The notes: a model not told the origin generated them from the sequence alone. Shown: positions 16,183 to 23,895, counted from the first letter of the stretch. The stretch is 23,895 nt of DNA from Planctomycetaceae bacterium (GCA_031267635.1 JAIRYX010000051.1:1-23895); one strand, 5' to 3'. Program-made: numbers and translations.

Positions 16183-16365
16183 ATGGCAGTCCCTAAAAGA
16201 AAACAAAGCAACGCACGCACTGGAACACGCCGGTCGCACGATCACAAAGAAAAAATCCAATTGACACATTGTCCGGAATGCAGCCAAGCTATTCCAACGC
16301 ATGTTGTTTGTCCGAGATGCGGTCACTACCAAGGACGGCAACTTGTTGAACCAAAAGAAAAATAA
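16183..16365 (+). CDS. rpmF: 50S ribosomal protein L32 (bL32)
   Basis: A 60-residue large-subunit ribosomal protein. The start MAVPKRKQSNARTGTRRSHD is the classical bL32 beginning. A zinc ribbon is present as CPEC (Cys30, Cys33) and CPRCG (Cys43, Cys46), so this is the zinc-binding form. Placing rpmF before fatty-acid synthesis genes is a widely conserved arrangement (rpmF-plsX-fabH-fabD...), here without plsX and fabH. The ribosome site is weak (AAGAG about 8 nt upstream). Confidence 0.97.
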   Translation: MAVPKRKQSNARTGTRRSHDHKEKIQLTHCPECSQAIPTHVVCPRCGHYQGRQLVEPKEK

Positions 16366-16492
16366 ATTTTGATGCAACGTGATTGTTGTCAATTATTTAC
16401 GTATCACGTGCGTCGTATTTAAAATATTGCACAGTCAAATACATTGGTTGAACATTCTTTTTATCAAATATCAATTTTTTTCGGGTGTTTTA

Positions 16493-17404
16493 ATGGGCAA
16501 AACCGCATTATTGTTTCCGGGACAAGGTGCGCAAGCGGTTGGCATGGGGCGAATTATTGCCGAAAAATACCCAGAAATCCGACGGCTTTATGCAAACGCG
16601 AACGACATTTTGGGTTGGGATATTACTCAATTATGTTTTGAAGGTCCCGCGGATAAACTTGATTCAACCGTCGGAAGCCAACCGGCAATTTTTTTGACCA
16701 GTATTGCCGCTCTTGAGGTATTACGAATTGAGTCGCCCGATGTCGTTTTGTCGGCGGAAGCCGCCGCCGGTTTGAGTCTTGGCGAATACACGGCTCTGGT
16801 TTTTGCTGGAGTTTTAAGTTTTGCGGACGGTTTGAAATTGGTACAAAAACGCGGCGCAGCGATGCAAGAAGCGTCCGACGCAACGCCAAGCGGCATGGTC
16901 AGTATTCTTGGGTTGGAACAAAGTCAAGTAGAAGAACTTTGTAATCAGGCAAGAAATGGTGAAACGTTACAAATTGCCAATCTTCTTTGTCCTGGAAATA
17001 TCGTCATTTCCGGTAATAACGCCGCTTGTGAACGCGCGGCAGAAATCGCGGTGAAGATGGGAGCTATGAAAGCTGTACCATTAGCGGTAGCGGGAGCGTT
17101 TCATACGCCGCTTATGCGTCCGGCGGATCAAAAGTTGGCGGAAGTTCTTGCTGGAATTACGCTTATCCCCCCAAGTATTCCTGTTATCAGCAATCTTGAC
17201 GCTCAATCTCACGACGCTCCGGAAGTGATTCGTCAAATTCTTGTAAAACAAATTCTACAGCCCGTACTTTGGGAAAATTCTGTCCGAAACCTGATTGCGT
17301 TAGGATTCGATACGTTTTATGAAGTTGGACCGGGACGTGTTTTACGCGGTTTGGTACGCCGAATCGACCGAAAAACGGTGTGTCATGGGATAGACGTACT
17401 TTAG
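16493..17404 (+). CDS. fabD: Malonyl-CoA:acyl carrier protein transacylase
   Basis: The enzyme moves malonyl groups from CoA to the phosphopantetheine arm of acyl carrier protein, supplying the extender unit for fatty-acid synthesis. The 303-residue protein has FPGQGAQAVGMG (8-19), the nucleophile elbow GLSLGEYTAL with Ser95, the malonate-binding Arg120 (QKRG), and the catalytic His204 in GAFHTPLM. The C-terminus FYEVGPGRVLRGLVRR is also canonical. I chose the ATG at 16493 because it begins directly at MGKTALLFPGQG; the open frame continues upstream to 16379, but that extension has no family counterpart. The ribosome site is weak (GGGTG). It follows rpmF by 127 bp and precedes fabG. Confidence 0.96.
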   Translation: MGKTALLFPGQGAQAVGMGRIIAEKYPEIRRLYANANDILGWDITQLCFEGPADKLDSTVGSQPAIFLTSIAALEVLRIESPDVVLSAEAAAGLSLGEYTALVFAGVLSFADGLKLVQKRGAAMQEASDATPSGMVSILGLEQSQVEELCNQARNGETLQIANLLCPGNIVISGNNAACERAAEIAVKMGAMKAVPLAVAGAFHTPLMRPADQKLAEVLAGITLIPPSIPVISNLDAQSHDAPEVIRQILVKQILQPVLWENSVRNLIALGFDTFYEVGPGRVLRGLVRRIDRKTVCHGIDVL

Positions 17405-17502
17405 GCAACTTCTAAAAACCTGCATTTCCAAAAACGCCATATCGTAAAATACGATGTTTACGAAAATGGTACAGCAAAAAGAGAATGTTTTTAGAAGTTC
17501 CC
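17404..17502. repeat. 99-bp inverted-repeat element between fabD and fabG
   Basis: The ends are GGCAACTTCTAAAAAC (17404-17419) and, on the other strand, GGGAACTTCTAAAAAC (17487-17502). The interior holds a second perfect hairpin ATCGTA-AAA-TACGAT. The left end begins at the last base of the fabD stop codon. This is MITE-like, or an attenuator of read-through from fabD. No T-tract follows, so a classic terminator is unlikely. Confidence 0.7.
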
Positions 17503-17594
17503 TTTAGTTTTGAGAAAAATCTCTGAAAATCCGCAATTTTTCCGCTGAATTTGCCGAAATTTGAAAAAATGTCAAATTGACAAAATATCAGGTA

Positions 17595-17623
17595 TTGTCA
17601 CAACGCAAAATTTCTGGTATAAA
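17595..17623 (+). promoter_or_regulatory. Possible sigma-70-type promoter for fabG
   Basis: TTGTCA (17595-17600), 17 nt spacing, then TATAAA (17618-17623). Initiation near 17630 would leave a very short leader beginning at the ribosome site. This fits a need for an internal promoter after the inverted-repeat element. Confidence 0.45.
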
Positions 17624-17629
17624 ATAAGC

Positions 17630-17635
17630 GGAGGG
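17630..17635 (+). promoter_or_regulatory. Ribosome binding site of fabG
   Basis: GGAGGG, 8 nt before the GTG at 17644, supports this non-ATG start. Confidence 0.75.
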
Positions 17636-17643
17636 TTTGAACA

Positions 17644-18402
17644 GTGGGAAATTTTCTTCAGATTAACCTTAAAGAAAAAACGGCGGTTGTTACCGGCGCG
17701 ACACGTGGAATCGGTCAGACGATTGCAGAAGCGTTTGCGGCAAGCGGCGCGAAAGTCGCGTGTGTCGGTACAAATGCCGAACGTTTGCAACAAACTGTGG
17801 ATGCTATCAATCAAAACGGTAGCGAAGCGGTTGCGTATATTTGTAACGTCGCCAAAAGCGACGAAGTGGAAAAAACCGCTGGCGAAATTTTGGCGAAATT
17901 TGGCAAAGTTGATATTTTAGTCAATAATGCCGGAATCACTCGCGACATGTTATTACGGCGGCTCAAAGACGAAGATTGGGACGATGTGATTGCGGTTAAT
18001 TTGCGAGGAACTTTCCTGATGACTCGCGCGTTTTGCGAGTCGATGCGAAAAGCCAAGCAAGGACGAATTATCAATATTTCCAGTGTCAGCGGGCTGCAAG
18101 GCAATCCGGGACAATCGAATTATTGTGCATCCAAAGCCGGCGTGATTGCGTTTACGCGAACCGTTGCGTTGGAATTGGCGAATCGAAACATCACTGTCAA
18201 TGCGGTTGCGCCCGGTTTTATTGAAACCGATATGACCGCCGTACTAAACGACATGGTAAAGCAAGTCGCCAAAGACAAAACGCCGCTTGGTCGGTTTGGT
18301 CAAACCGAAGATATCGCCAATGCTGTTTTATTTCTCGCAAGCGATAAAGCGTCATTTATCACAGGGCAAGTTCTACCGGTGGACGGCGGATTAACCGTGT
18401 GA
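17644..18402 (+). CDS. fabG: 3-oxoacyl-[acyl-carrier-protein] reductase
   Basis: A short-chain dehydrogenase that performs the NADPH-dependent first reduction of each elongation cycle, turning 3-oxoacyl-ACP into 3-hydroxyacyl-ACP. The 252-residue protein has TGATRGIG (17-24), NNAG (94-97), the catalytic Ser147, Tyr160 and Lys164 (SSVSG...SNYCASKAG), and the FabG-type C-terminus FITGQVLPVDGGLTV. The N-terminus is a few residues longer than in E. coli. The GTG start is supported by GGAGGG. Its position between fabD and acpP supports FabG over a general SDR. Confidence 0.95.
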   Translation: MGNFLQINLKEKTAVVTGATRGIGQTIAEAFAASGAKVACVGTNAERLQQTVDAINQNGSEAVAYICNVAKSDEVEKTAGEILAKFGKVDILVNNAGITRDMLLRRLKDEDWDDVIAVNLRGTFLMTRAFCESMRKAKQGRIINISSVSGLQGNPGQSNYCASKAGVIAFTRTVALELANRNITVNAVAPGFIETDMTAVLNDMVKQVAKDKTPLGRFGQTEDIANAVLFLASDKASFITGQVLPVDGGLTV

Positions 18403-18616
18403 AAAAGTTAAAAAATTTCTGATTGTTTCACGTTTTATGAGAAATTGTTAATGTTTTTTAGCAAGATTTGAAAAAGTATCAAAGGTTACAAAAAAACAAA
18501 TCAAGATAACTCTGTTAAATCAAAGCTCATATAAATTATTAGAATGAATCCTCAAAAATACAAAACGATCAAAAGTTTCCTATCAATATCATTAAACATT
18601 CTGACATTAAAATTTC

Positions 18617-18621
18617 AGGAG
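18617..18621 (+). promoter_or_regulatory. Ribosome binding site of acpP
   Basis: AGGAG, 7 nt before the GTG at 18629, fixes this start. Confidence 0.8.
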
Positions 18622-18628
18622 AAATTAC

Positions 18629-18874
18629 GTGGCATCAGTTAAAGAAGACGTCATTAACATTATTGCTGACCAGTTAGCGCTCAGTAAAGATCAAATCAAC
18701 GAAGAAACCGACATCGCTAACGATCTCGGTGCGGATTCGCTCGACATCGCCGAAATGATGATCGCTTTTGAAGAAAAATTCGACATCAGCATCAACGAAG
18801 ACCCGGCGGAAAAAATTTCCACTGTCGGTCAGGTGATTAAATATATTGAGTCGCGTCTCAACGCCGACACTTGA
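18629..18874 (+). CDS. acpP: Acyl carrier protein
   Basis: An 81-residue acidic carrier that holds the growing fatty acid on a 4'-phosphopantetheine arm. The attachment serine is Ser37 in the invariant GADSLDIAEMM. The flanking helices (VINIIADQLALSKDQI and EEKFDISINEDPAEKI) match the four-helix fold. The start is GTG with a strong AGGAG site. A 226-bp AT-rich gap separates it from fabG and 190 bp from fabF, so acpP may have its own promoter; ACP is normally needed in large excess. Confidence 0.97.
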   Translation: MASVKEDVINIIADQLALSKDQINEETDIANDLGADSLDIAEMMIAFEEKFDISINEDPAEKISTVGQVIKYIESRLNADT

Positions 18875-18913
18875 AAAAACTCTAAAACCGCATTAAAAAC
18901 ACATAATACTCAA

Positions 18914-18956
18914 CAGATTTGTACGAATAGATTAAATTTTATCTGTACAAAGTCTG
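18914..18956 (+). other. Hairpin between acpP and fabF
   Basis: CAGATTTGTAC pairs with GTACAAAGTCTG with one bulge; an inner AGAT/ATCT extends the stem. No T-tract follows directly. It may trim acpP read-through into fabF or stabilise the acpP transcript's 3' end. Confidence 0.4.
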
Positions 18957-18965
18957 TATTGTTTG

Positions 18966-18993
18966 TTGACGACAAAAATGTTTCGTGTATTTT
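18966..18993 (+). promoter_or_regulatory. Possible promoter for fabF
   Basis: TTGACG (18966-18971), 16 nt, TATTTT (18988-18993), about 70 bp before the fabF start and just after the hairpin. Sequence match only. Confidence 0.3.
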
Positions 18994-19064
18994 CGTGAAT
19001 AAAAAGATGTTTTAGAGTTTGTTTTTAAGAAACTTGCAACCGTTAAACGGAAAGAGCAATTTTG

Positions 19065-20306
19065 ATGAAACCGCGAGTTGTCGTTACCGGATTAGGACAT
19101 GTCACTCCGCTTGGCTTGTCTGTTGACCGCGTTTGGAAGGACATATGTCTTGGCAAAAGCGGAATTCGCGCGCTCACAGATGAATTGTATCTCGGTTTCC
19201 GCTCAAAAATAGCCGGACGTTGTATTGATTTTTCGCCGGAAAATTGTATTGAACCTAAAGACATTAAAAAAGTCGACCGGTTCGCACAATTTGCGTTAAG
19301 TGCGGCGAAAGATGCGGTAACGCAATCGGGAATTGATTTCTCTCAAGAAAACCCGTATCGTTGCGCGGCGATGATTGGTTCGGGAGTCGGCGGACTTTCG
19401 GAAATTGAAATCAATTTTGGAAAACTGCTTGAAAAAGGAGCGGCGCGGGTTTCGCCATTTACGATCCCTAAGATGATGTCCAACGCTGCAGGCGGACATG
19501 TTTCGATTCGTTACGGTTTGCACGGACCGTCATTTGCAGTTTCATCCGCATGTGCTAGTTCCAATGACGCGATTTCGTATGCCGTGCAGTTAATTCGTCA
19601 CGGCGTGATGGATGTTGTGATTGCCGGCGGTGCGGAAGCTGCGTTGACGAGGTTGGGACTTGCCGGATTTTGCGCAATGCGTGCGCTCTCGGAACGAAAC
19701 GACGAACCGGAAAAAGCGAGCCGTCCATTTGATTGTGACCGTGGCGGTTTTGTATTGTCCGAAGGAAGCGGAATTATCATTCTCGAATCGTTGGAACATG
19801 CCAAAGCACGCAAGGCAAAGATTTTTGCCGAAATGCTCGGTTGTGGTGCGTTGTCCGACGCGACGCATATCACGCAACCGGACGAAGACGGAACTATTGC
19901 GTCATCCGCGATGCAGAATGCATTAAACGACGCCGGATTGAATTGCGAACAAATCGGATACATCAACGCGCACGGCACCGGCACGATACTCGGCGATATT
20001 GCAGAAACGAATGCGATTAAGCAGGTTTTCGGCGATTTTGCGTATAAAATCCCAATTTCCAGCACGAAAAGTCAGCTTGGACATCTTCTTGGAGCAAGCG
20101 GCGGTGTTGAATTGGTTTTTTGTATCAAAGCGATAGAAACCGGCATAATTCCTCCAACAATCAACCTCGACAATCCCGATCCGAAATGCGATTTGGATTA
20201 CACGCCAAATCACGCCCGCGAAGCGAAATTGGATTATATCCTGTCCAACAGCTTCGGTTTTGGTGGTCATAATTCGACGCTGATTGTCGGGCGGTATAAA
20301 GATTAA
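19065..20306 (+). CDS. fabF: 3-oxoacyl-[acyl-carrier-protein] synthase II
   Basis: The condensing enzyme that extends acyl-ACP with malonyl-ACP. The 413-residue protein has the KAS triad Cys163 (SSACASSNDA), His303 (NAHGTGT) and His340 (STKSQLGHLLGASG, with Lys335), and the C-terminal NSFGFGGHNSTLIVGR. These mark a FabF/FabB-type C-H-H synthase, not a FabH-type C-H-N synthase. I chose the ATG at 19065, 8 nt after GGAAAGAG; a TTG codon directly before it is also in frame but needs no use. It is the last gene of the cluster, convergent with rnr. Confidence 0.95.
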   Translation: MKPRVVVTGLGHVTPLGLSVDRVWKDICLGKSGIRALTDELYLGFRSKIAGRCIDFSPENCIEPKDIKKVDRFAQFALSAAKDAVTQSGIDFSQENPYRCAAMIGSGVGGLSEIEINFGKLLEKGAARVSPFTIPKMMSNAAGGHVSIRYGLHGPSFAVSSACASSNDAISYAVQLIRHGVMDVVIAGGAEAALTRLGLAGFCAMRALSERNDEPEKASRPFDCDRGGFVLSEGSGIIILESLEHAKARKAKIFAEMLGCGALSDATHITQPDEDGTIASSAMQNALNDAGLNCEQIGYINAHGTGTILGDIAETNAIKQVFGDFAYKIPISSTKSQLGHLLGASGGVELVFCIKAIETGIIPPTINLDNPDPKCDLDYTPNHAREAKLDYILSNSFGFGGHNSTLIVGRYKD

Positions 20307-20404
20307 GAAAATTGGAAATTGATAAAAAGCTCTAATAATCTATTTTTATTGACTTCATTTCTACAAATGCACAAATTTATTACGAACGAGTATGTTTATT
20401 TTGT

Positions 20405-20474
20405 AACAACATTTATCTTTATTCGTAACTATTCAGTCGCTCAAGCCAAATAAATCCCAACTGTTCCTTTTATC
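20405..20474 (-). repeat. Dispersed intergenic repeat, partial copy D
   Basis: On the minus strand it reads GGATTTATTTGGCTTGAGCG, ACTGAATAGTTACG and AAATGTTG, the middle segment of the repeat family. It lies in the 174-bp gap between convergent fabF and rnr. The GATAAAGCC part is missing. Confidence 0.65.
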
Positions 20475-20480
20475 GATTCA

Positions 20481-23400
20481 TCATTTTTTTTTCATTTTTG
20501 CAGTCGTTTTCGTCGCGGCTTTCTTTTGCTTGGGAGAAGAAGTTTTTGTGCCAGACGTCTTTTTTTTTGTTGACGCTTCTTTCAACTTTTCTATTATTTT
20601 CCCCGATGATTTTTTTGACGCCTTTTTCCGTGTTTTTTCTGACGTTTTCGTTGAAGCCGTTTTCGACGATTTGGAAGACGCTTTTTTTAATTTTTGTTCC
20701 GCCGATTTTTTATCTATCGGTTTTGGGGCGGCTTTTTTCGACGCTTTCTTCAAGACCTTCTCCAATGTTTTCTCCGGTACGTTCTCCGTTTTTTTTCTCT
20801 TGGCGGATTTCTTTTTCGGTATTTTTTCGGATGTTTCGATTGTTGTTTCAAACGATTCGGCAGCTATCGAATCGAATGTTTTTTTGCCAGAGAGTTTTTC
20901 GGTAAAGACGACTTCGCCGGAAATATTTTCTGAAACCGACTCTAATTCGGAAACATCCTCAGCGAATTTTTCTGCGGACATTTTCTTTTTGAATTTCTTT
21001 GATTTTTTCTCGCTTCTCGATTCGTACAATTCGCCGATTTGCGCGGAATCATCAAATGGTTTGTTCGGCGCGACTTCGATAAATTTATAATCAATTCGCC
21101 GCGTGTCGGGGTTTGCTTTAACCACTTCAATCACAACGCGGTCGCCTAAACGCAAACGTAATCCGTGCTTGCCTAAAATGACATGCGAATCCGCGTCGTA
21201 AAAGAAACGACCTTTCATCGAGCGAAGACGAATCAATCCCTCGGCGGGAATTTTCTCGCCTTGCACGAAAAATCCGTAACATTCCACGCCGGTAATAACG
21301 CCGGTCATTCGCTCGCCGATTTTTGTTGCCAGATAATTGATCAATTTGAGTTTGGTCAATTCGCGTTCCGCTTCTTCGGCGTTGCGCTCGCATTGCGAAC
21401 AATGTTCGCCGAGCAAAAACAACATTTGCGCGTCGTTGTGCGGCTTCGTTCCGTAAATTACCTGATCCAGCAAGCGATGTATTGTCAAGTCGGGATAACG
21501 GCGAATCGGCGACGTAAAATGACAATAACACGGACTCGCTAATGCGTAATGTCCGTCTTCAATCGGCGAATAAACCGCTTTTTGCATTGACCGGAGAAAT
21601 GCGTAATTCACCGCCGATTCTTCGGGACGACCGTGTACTCGTTTCAGCAAATCTTGAATTTCAAAACGGCTTTCCAATAACGTATTCGCCGAAACCGATT
21701 TGATTCCCAACGATTTCACGAATGTCGAAAATTGTTTCAACTTACGCAACCCCGGAAGCGGATGAACACGCCGTAAAAAGAGCGTTCCGTTTTCTTCCAG
21801 AAAACTTGCGACCGCGTCATTCGCAGCAAGCATAAACTCTTCAATAATTTGGTGCGACAAGGTATGTTCCACCAGTTTTGTACCGCAGACTTTTCCGTCC
21901 TTGTCAAGCAATAATTTTATTTCCGGCGTCGTTAATTCAATTGCGCCACGTTTGATTCGCCGGTCTCGCAAAATCATCGCCAGCGTAAACATGTCGTTCA
22001 ACAATCGGAAAACGTTGGGCTTGAGTTTAGCACGCCAAGATTTCTTGGCGGCGAGAAAATCCGTTACTTGTTCATAATTAAGCCGCGCATCGGAGCGAAT
22101 CGCCGACCGTTTAATTTCCACATCAACCAAAATTCCGTCTTCCGTGTACTCCATCCAAACCGAGCGAGTGTATCGCACTTTGTCCGGCTGTAAACTGGCA
22201 AGCGAATTGGAAATCACCTCCGGCAGCATCGGAATCACTTTGTCAGTCAAATAAACGCTTGTGCTACGTTTGTACGCTTCTTTATCAAGAACGCTTCCCG
22301 GCGGCACGAAATGCGACACATCGGCAATATGAACGCCGAGCCGCCAATGTCCGCCATCAAGCTTCACGAGCGAAATCGCGTCGTCGAAATCGCGGGCGTC
22401 GGGCGGGTCAATCGTTAATGTCGTTTCGCCGGTCGCGTCGTAACGGTCGTCGCCGATACTTTCATCAAATTGCGACGCTTGTTCCAATGCCGCTTGAAGC
22501 ACTTCCTTGGGAAATTCCGTCGGTAAACCGTATTGATGAATAATCAACTGCGTATCGAGTTCCGGCGTACCGCGTGGTCCGAGAATTTCAACGACCACGC
22601 CTTCGCCGTACCGCGTGTGTGTCGGGAAACGCACGACGTCGATGACAACTTTATTGCCGAAACTCGCCGAACACGCGGAGGGATCGCCGACATAAATCGG
22701 ATTGCGAAACAACTTGCCATCAACTTCGACTTCCGCCTTGTCTTCGTCGCAGATATAAGTGCCGACAAACCGCATCGTTTCGCGTTCGAGAATTTCCACG
22801 ATTTTTCCGACAGGCAATTCTCCTTCACGATGACCGGAAATCGCCTGCCATTCCGATTCAATACGGCGTTTTCCTTTGTCGCGTTTCGGATCATAAAGAA
22901 TTTCTACCGCGACAACGTCGCCCGACGCTGCGTCGCGCGAATGTCCGGCAGGGATAAAAATGTCCGGCAAGAGGGGCGGTTCATTGAAAGGCGGTTTTGT
23001 ATCCAACGTGAGCGCAGGCGAATCAGCACGCGGACGAACAAATCCGTTTCCTTGTTCCGTCTGACGAAACGTTCCAATCACGAAATTTTCCAAAGCGGGA
23101 TTCTTTTTCTTTGCTTGCAGAATTTTTCCGTCGCCTGTGTTGAACAATGTTTGTTGCGTTTCGTTAGGCATTTCGTGACGCCCGTGGATTTCATGCCGCA
23201 CATCGTCGAGCCAATTATCGAACGGTTCAACACGCAAATCATTTTTTCGCGGATGATCTTGCTCTCTGTGGTATTCGACCGCTTCTTCGAGCGTCTCGAA
23301 TTTTCCGTTATTCGGTCCCGGAAAGAGATAATGTTTTTTGCCGAACACAAGTTCTCCGGCGTTTACCATTCGCCGAATTACTTGCTTCACTTCCATCGGT

Positions 23401-23507
23401 TGGTTTGGACAAATTTCATGAGCAAATTGTTTCGGTCGATGCGGAGTGTATTTGCTTTGACGAACAATATCAAGGATCGCATTGCGAATTTCATCGCGTG
23501 ATAACAT
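20481..23507 (-). CDS. rnr: RNase R-type 3'-5' exoribonuclease with Lys-rich tail
   Basis: An RNase II/RNB-family enzyme that degrades structured RNA from the 3' end and takes part in mRNA and rRNA quality control. From the start I chose (1008 aa) it has an N-terminal winged-helix region (1 to about 65), cold-shock/OB regions (about 140-310), the RNB catalytic domain with DPPDARDFDDA (368-378) and HFTSPIRRYPDLTIHRLL (663-680), an S1 domain (about 732-812), and a tail of nearly 190 residues built mostly of Lys, Ser, Thr, Ala and Glu. The tail is longer than in E. coli RNase R, where a shorter basic tail binds RNA. The frame stays open to 23666, but that extension overlaps the upstream gene in another frame; the ATG at 23507 with CAGGAA before it starts at MLSRDEIRNAILDIV. 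Confidence 0.92.
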   Translation of the reverse strand: MLSRDEIRNAILDIVRQSKYTPHRPKQFAHEICPNQPMEVKQVIRRMVNAGELVFGKKHYLFPGPNNGKFETLEEAVEYHREQDHPRKNDLRVEPFDNWLDDVRHEIHGRHEMPNETQQTLFNTGDGKILQAKKKNPALENFVIGTFRQTEQGNGFVRPRADSPALTLDTKPPFNEPPLLPDIFIPAGHSRDAASGDVVAVEILYDPKRDKGKRRIESEWQAISGHREGELPVGKIVEILERETMRFVGTYICDEDKAEVEVDGKLFRNPIYVGDPSACSASFGNKVVIDVVRFPTHTRYGEGVVVEILGPRGTPELDTQLIIHQYGLPTEFPKEVLQAALEQASQFDESIGDDRYDATGETTLTIDPPDARDFDDAISLVKLDGGHWRLGVHIADVSHFVPPGSVLDKEAYKRSTSVYLTDKVIPMLPEVISNSLASLQPDKVRYTRSVWMEYTEDGILVDVEIKRSAIRSDARLNYEQVTDFLAAKKSWRAKLKPNVFRLLNDMFTLAMILRDRRIKRGAIELTTPEIKLLLDKDGKVCGTKLVEHTLSHQIIEEFMLAANDAVASFLEENGTLFLRRVHPLPGLRKLKQFSTFVKSLGIKSVSANTLLESRFEIQDLLKRVHGRPEESAVNYAFLRSMQKAVYSPIEDGHYALASPCYCHFTSPIRRYPDLTIHRLLDQVIYGTKPHNDAQMLFLLGEHCSQCERNAEEAERELTKLKLINYLATKIGERMTGVITGVECYGFFVQGEKIPAEGLIRLRSMKGRFFYDADSHVILGKHGLRLRLGDRVVIEVVKANPDTRRIDYKFIEVAPNKPFDDSAQIGELYESRSEKKSKKFKKKMSAEKFAEDVSELESVSENISGEVVFTEKLSGKKTFDSIAAESFETTIETSEKIPKKKSAKRKKTENVPEKTLEKVLKKASKKAAPKPIDKKSAEQKLKKASSKSSKTASTKTSEKTRKKASKKSSGKIIEKLKEASTKKKTSGTKTSSPKQKKAATKTTAKMKKK

Positions 23508-23513
23508 AATTGA

Positions 23514-23519
23514 TTCCTG
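23514..23519 (-). promoter_or_regulatory. Ribosome binding site of rnr
   Basis: CAGGAA on the minus strand, 6 nt before the ATG at 23507. It decides this start over upstream in-frame codons. Confidence 0.65.
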
Positions 23520-23550
23520 CTTTTTCAATAAATCGGGACAGACGGTTTCT

Positions 23551-23895
23551 TCATTTATCCCATAAAAATAACACAAACGGTTCAAATAATCCGTAACCGA
23601 TAGTATCGTAACTTGCGCCGCTTGGTTGGTGTACGGGTGCGCGTTGGAAGGCACTAGGCCACGCACTGCCGCGCATTTGTCCGGCGTGATGCGGTCCCAA
23701 CAAATTTTTCGGCGTTCCGTAAATAATCACTGAAACCTTATTTTCGCCGTCCCGCAAAAACTTCGTAACATCAACACGTCTTAGTTCGGAAACAATAAAT
23801 CCCGCCGATTGACCATTGACAACAACTTGCGCCGTTGAACCATACCAATCCCGTGAAGCGGACGGATTGGGCGGAATTTCTACAAAATATTTTTT
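23551..23895 (-). CDS. C-terminal part of a probable carbohydrate-active beta-sandwich protein
   Basis: The frame is open from the right edge to a TGA at 23551-23553, giving 114 residues of a C-terminus. The pattern is that of a jelly-roll, galactose-binding-like accessory domain as found at the end of large glycoside hydrolases: a Trp-Tyr start (DWYGSTAQVVVNGQSAGFI), then ELRRVDVTKFLRDGENKVSV, then YGTPKNLLGPHHAG and YDTIGYGLFEPFVLFLWDK. The N-terminal catalytic part lies outside the window, so family and substrate are unknown. It ends 43 bp before the rnr start on the same strand, so the two may share a transcript. Frames in the other register here (for example one starting at 23666) are shadows. 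Confidence 0.7.
   Translation of the reverse strand, partial: KKYFVEIPPNPSASRDWYGSTAQVVVNGQSAGFIVSELRRVDVTKFLRDGENKVSVIIYGTPKNLLGPHHAGQMRGSAWPSAFQRAPVHQPSGASYDTIGYGLFEPFVLFLWDK

Noticed and set aside
16379..16492. Upstream extension of fabD
   Set aside because: The family begins at MGKTALLFPGQG; the added 38 residues are translated AT-rich spacer.
22533..23501. 322-codon plus-strand frame opposite rnr
   Set aside because: It lies wholly antisense to the RNase R gene and has no recognisable motif; its length reflects a stop-poor antisense frame.
23508..23666. Upstream extension of rnr to 23666
   Set aside because: It overlaps the coding end of the upstream gene in another frame; the ATG at 23507 has a ribosome site and the expected winged-helix start.

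Overview
The window looks like the chromosome of a planctomycete (Planctomycetota) with fairly low GC, probably a Pirellulales-type lineage. Two things suggest this. One is the DUF1559 protein (8170-9171), with a type IV prepilin-like N-terminus and an H-x-GG-x-N...CDGSVRF C-terminus; this family is hugely expanded in planctomycetes. The other is a long coiled-coil protein (10048-11967) of a kind I associate with that phylum. Genus and habitat cannot be read from the sequence.

Layout. (1) 1-5100, all minus strand, is a probable operon read right to left: a fused GldF/GldG-type ABC permease, an inositol-monophosphatase-family phosphatase, a possible Cys-rich small ORF, an AT-rich exported membrane-anchored protein, and a partial exported protein at the left edge. 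(2) 5601-7516, plus strand, holds asd (aspartate-semialdehyde dehydrogenase) and rsmA (16S rRNA dimethyltransferase), coupled by a 4-nt ATGA overlap. (3) 7517-10047 is repeat-rich and holds the lone DUF1559 prepilin-like gene, with a G11 tract and hairpin at its start. Around it lie GGGAC-type inverted repeats, a 47-bp near-identical direct repeat on each side, a 12-unit 21-bp tandem array and a strong terminator. (4) 10048-11967 is the coiled-coil protein. (5) 12036-16005 is an accessory island: an AT-rich type IIG-like restriction-modification protein bracketed by copies of a dispersed intergenic repeat. (6) 16183-20306, plus strand, is a fatty-acid synthesis cluster rpmF-fabD-fabG-acpP-fabF without plsX or fabH. 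(7) 20481-23895, minus strand, holds an RNase R-type exoribonuclease with a Lys-rich tail, preceded by the C-terminal end of a gene for a probable carbohydrate-active, beta-sandwich protein.

The core genes are ordinary: lysine/methionine/threonine precursor synthesis, ribosome maturation, fatty-acid elongation and RNA decay. The least explained material is non-coding. A structured dispersed repeat of about 130-210 bp occurs five times, always between genes (about 5218, 12036, 15580, 15796 and 20405). It keeps a GTAAC/GTTAC-type stem in several copies although the stem and loop sequences differ, and two copies face each other to form a large imperfect palindrome. The 7.5-10 kb region adds a second, unrelated set of repeats around the prepilin-like gene. 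I found no CRISPR array, tRNA, rRNA or transposase.
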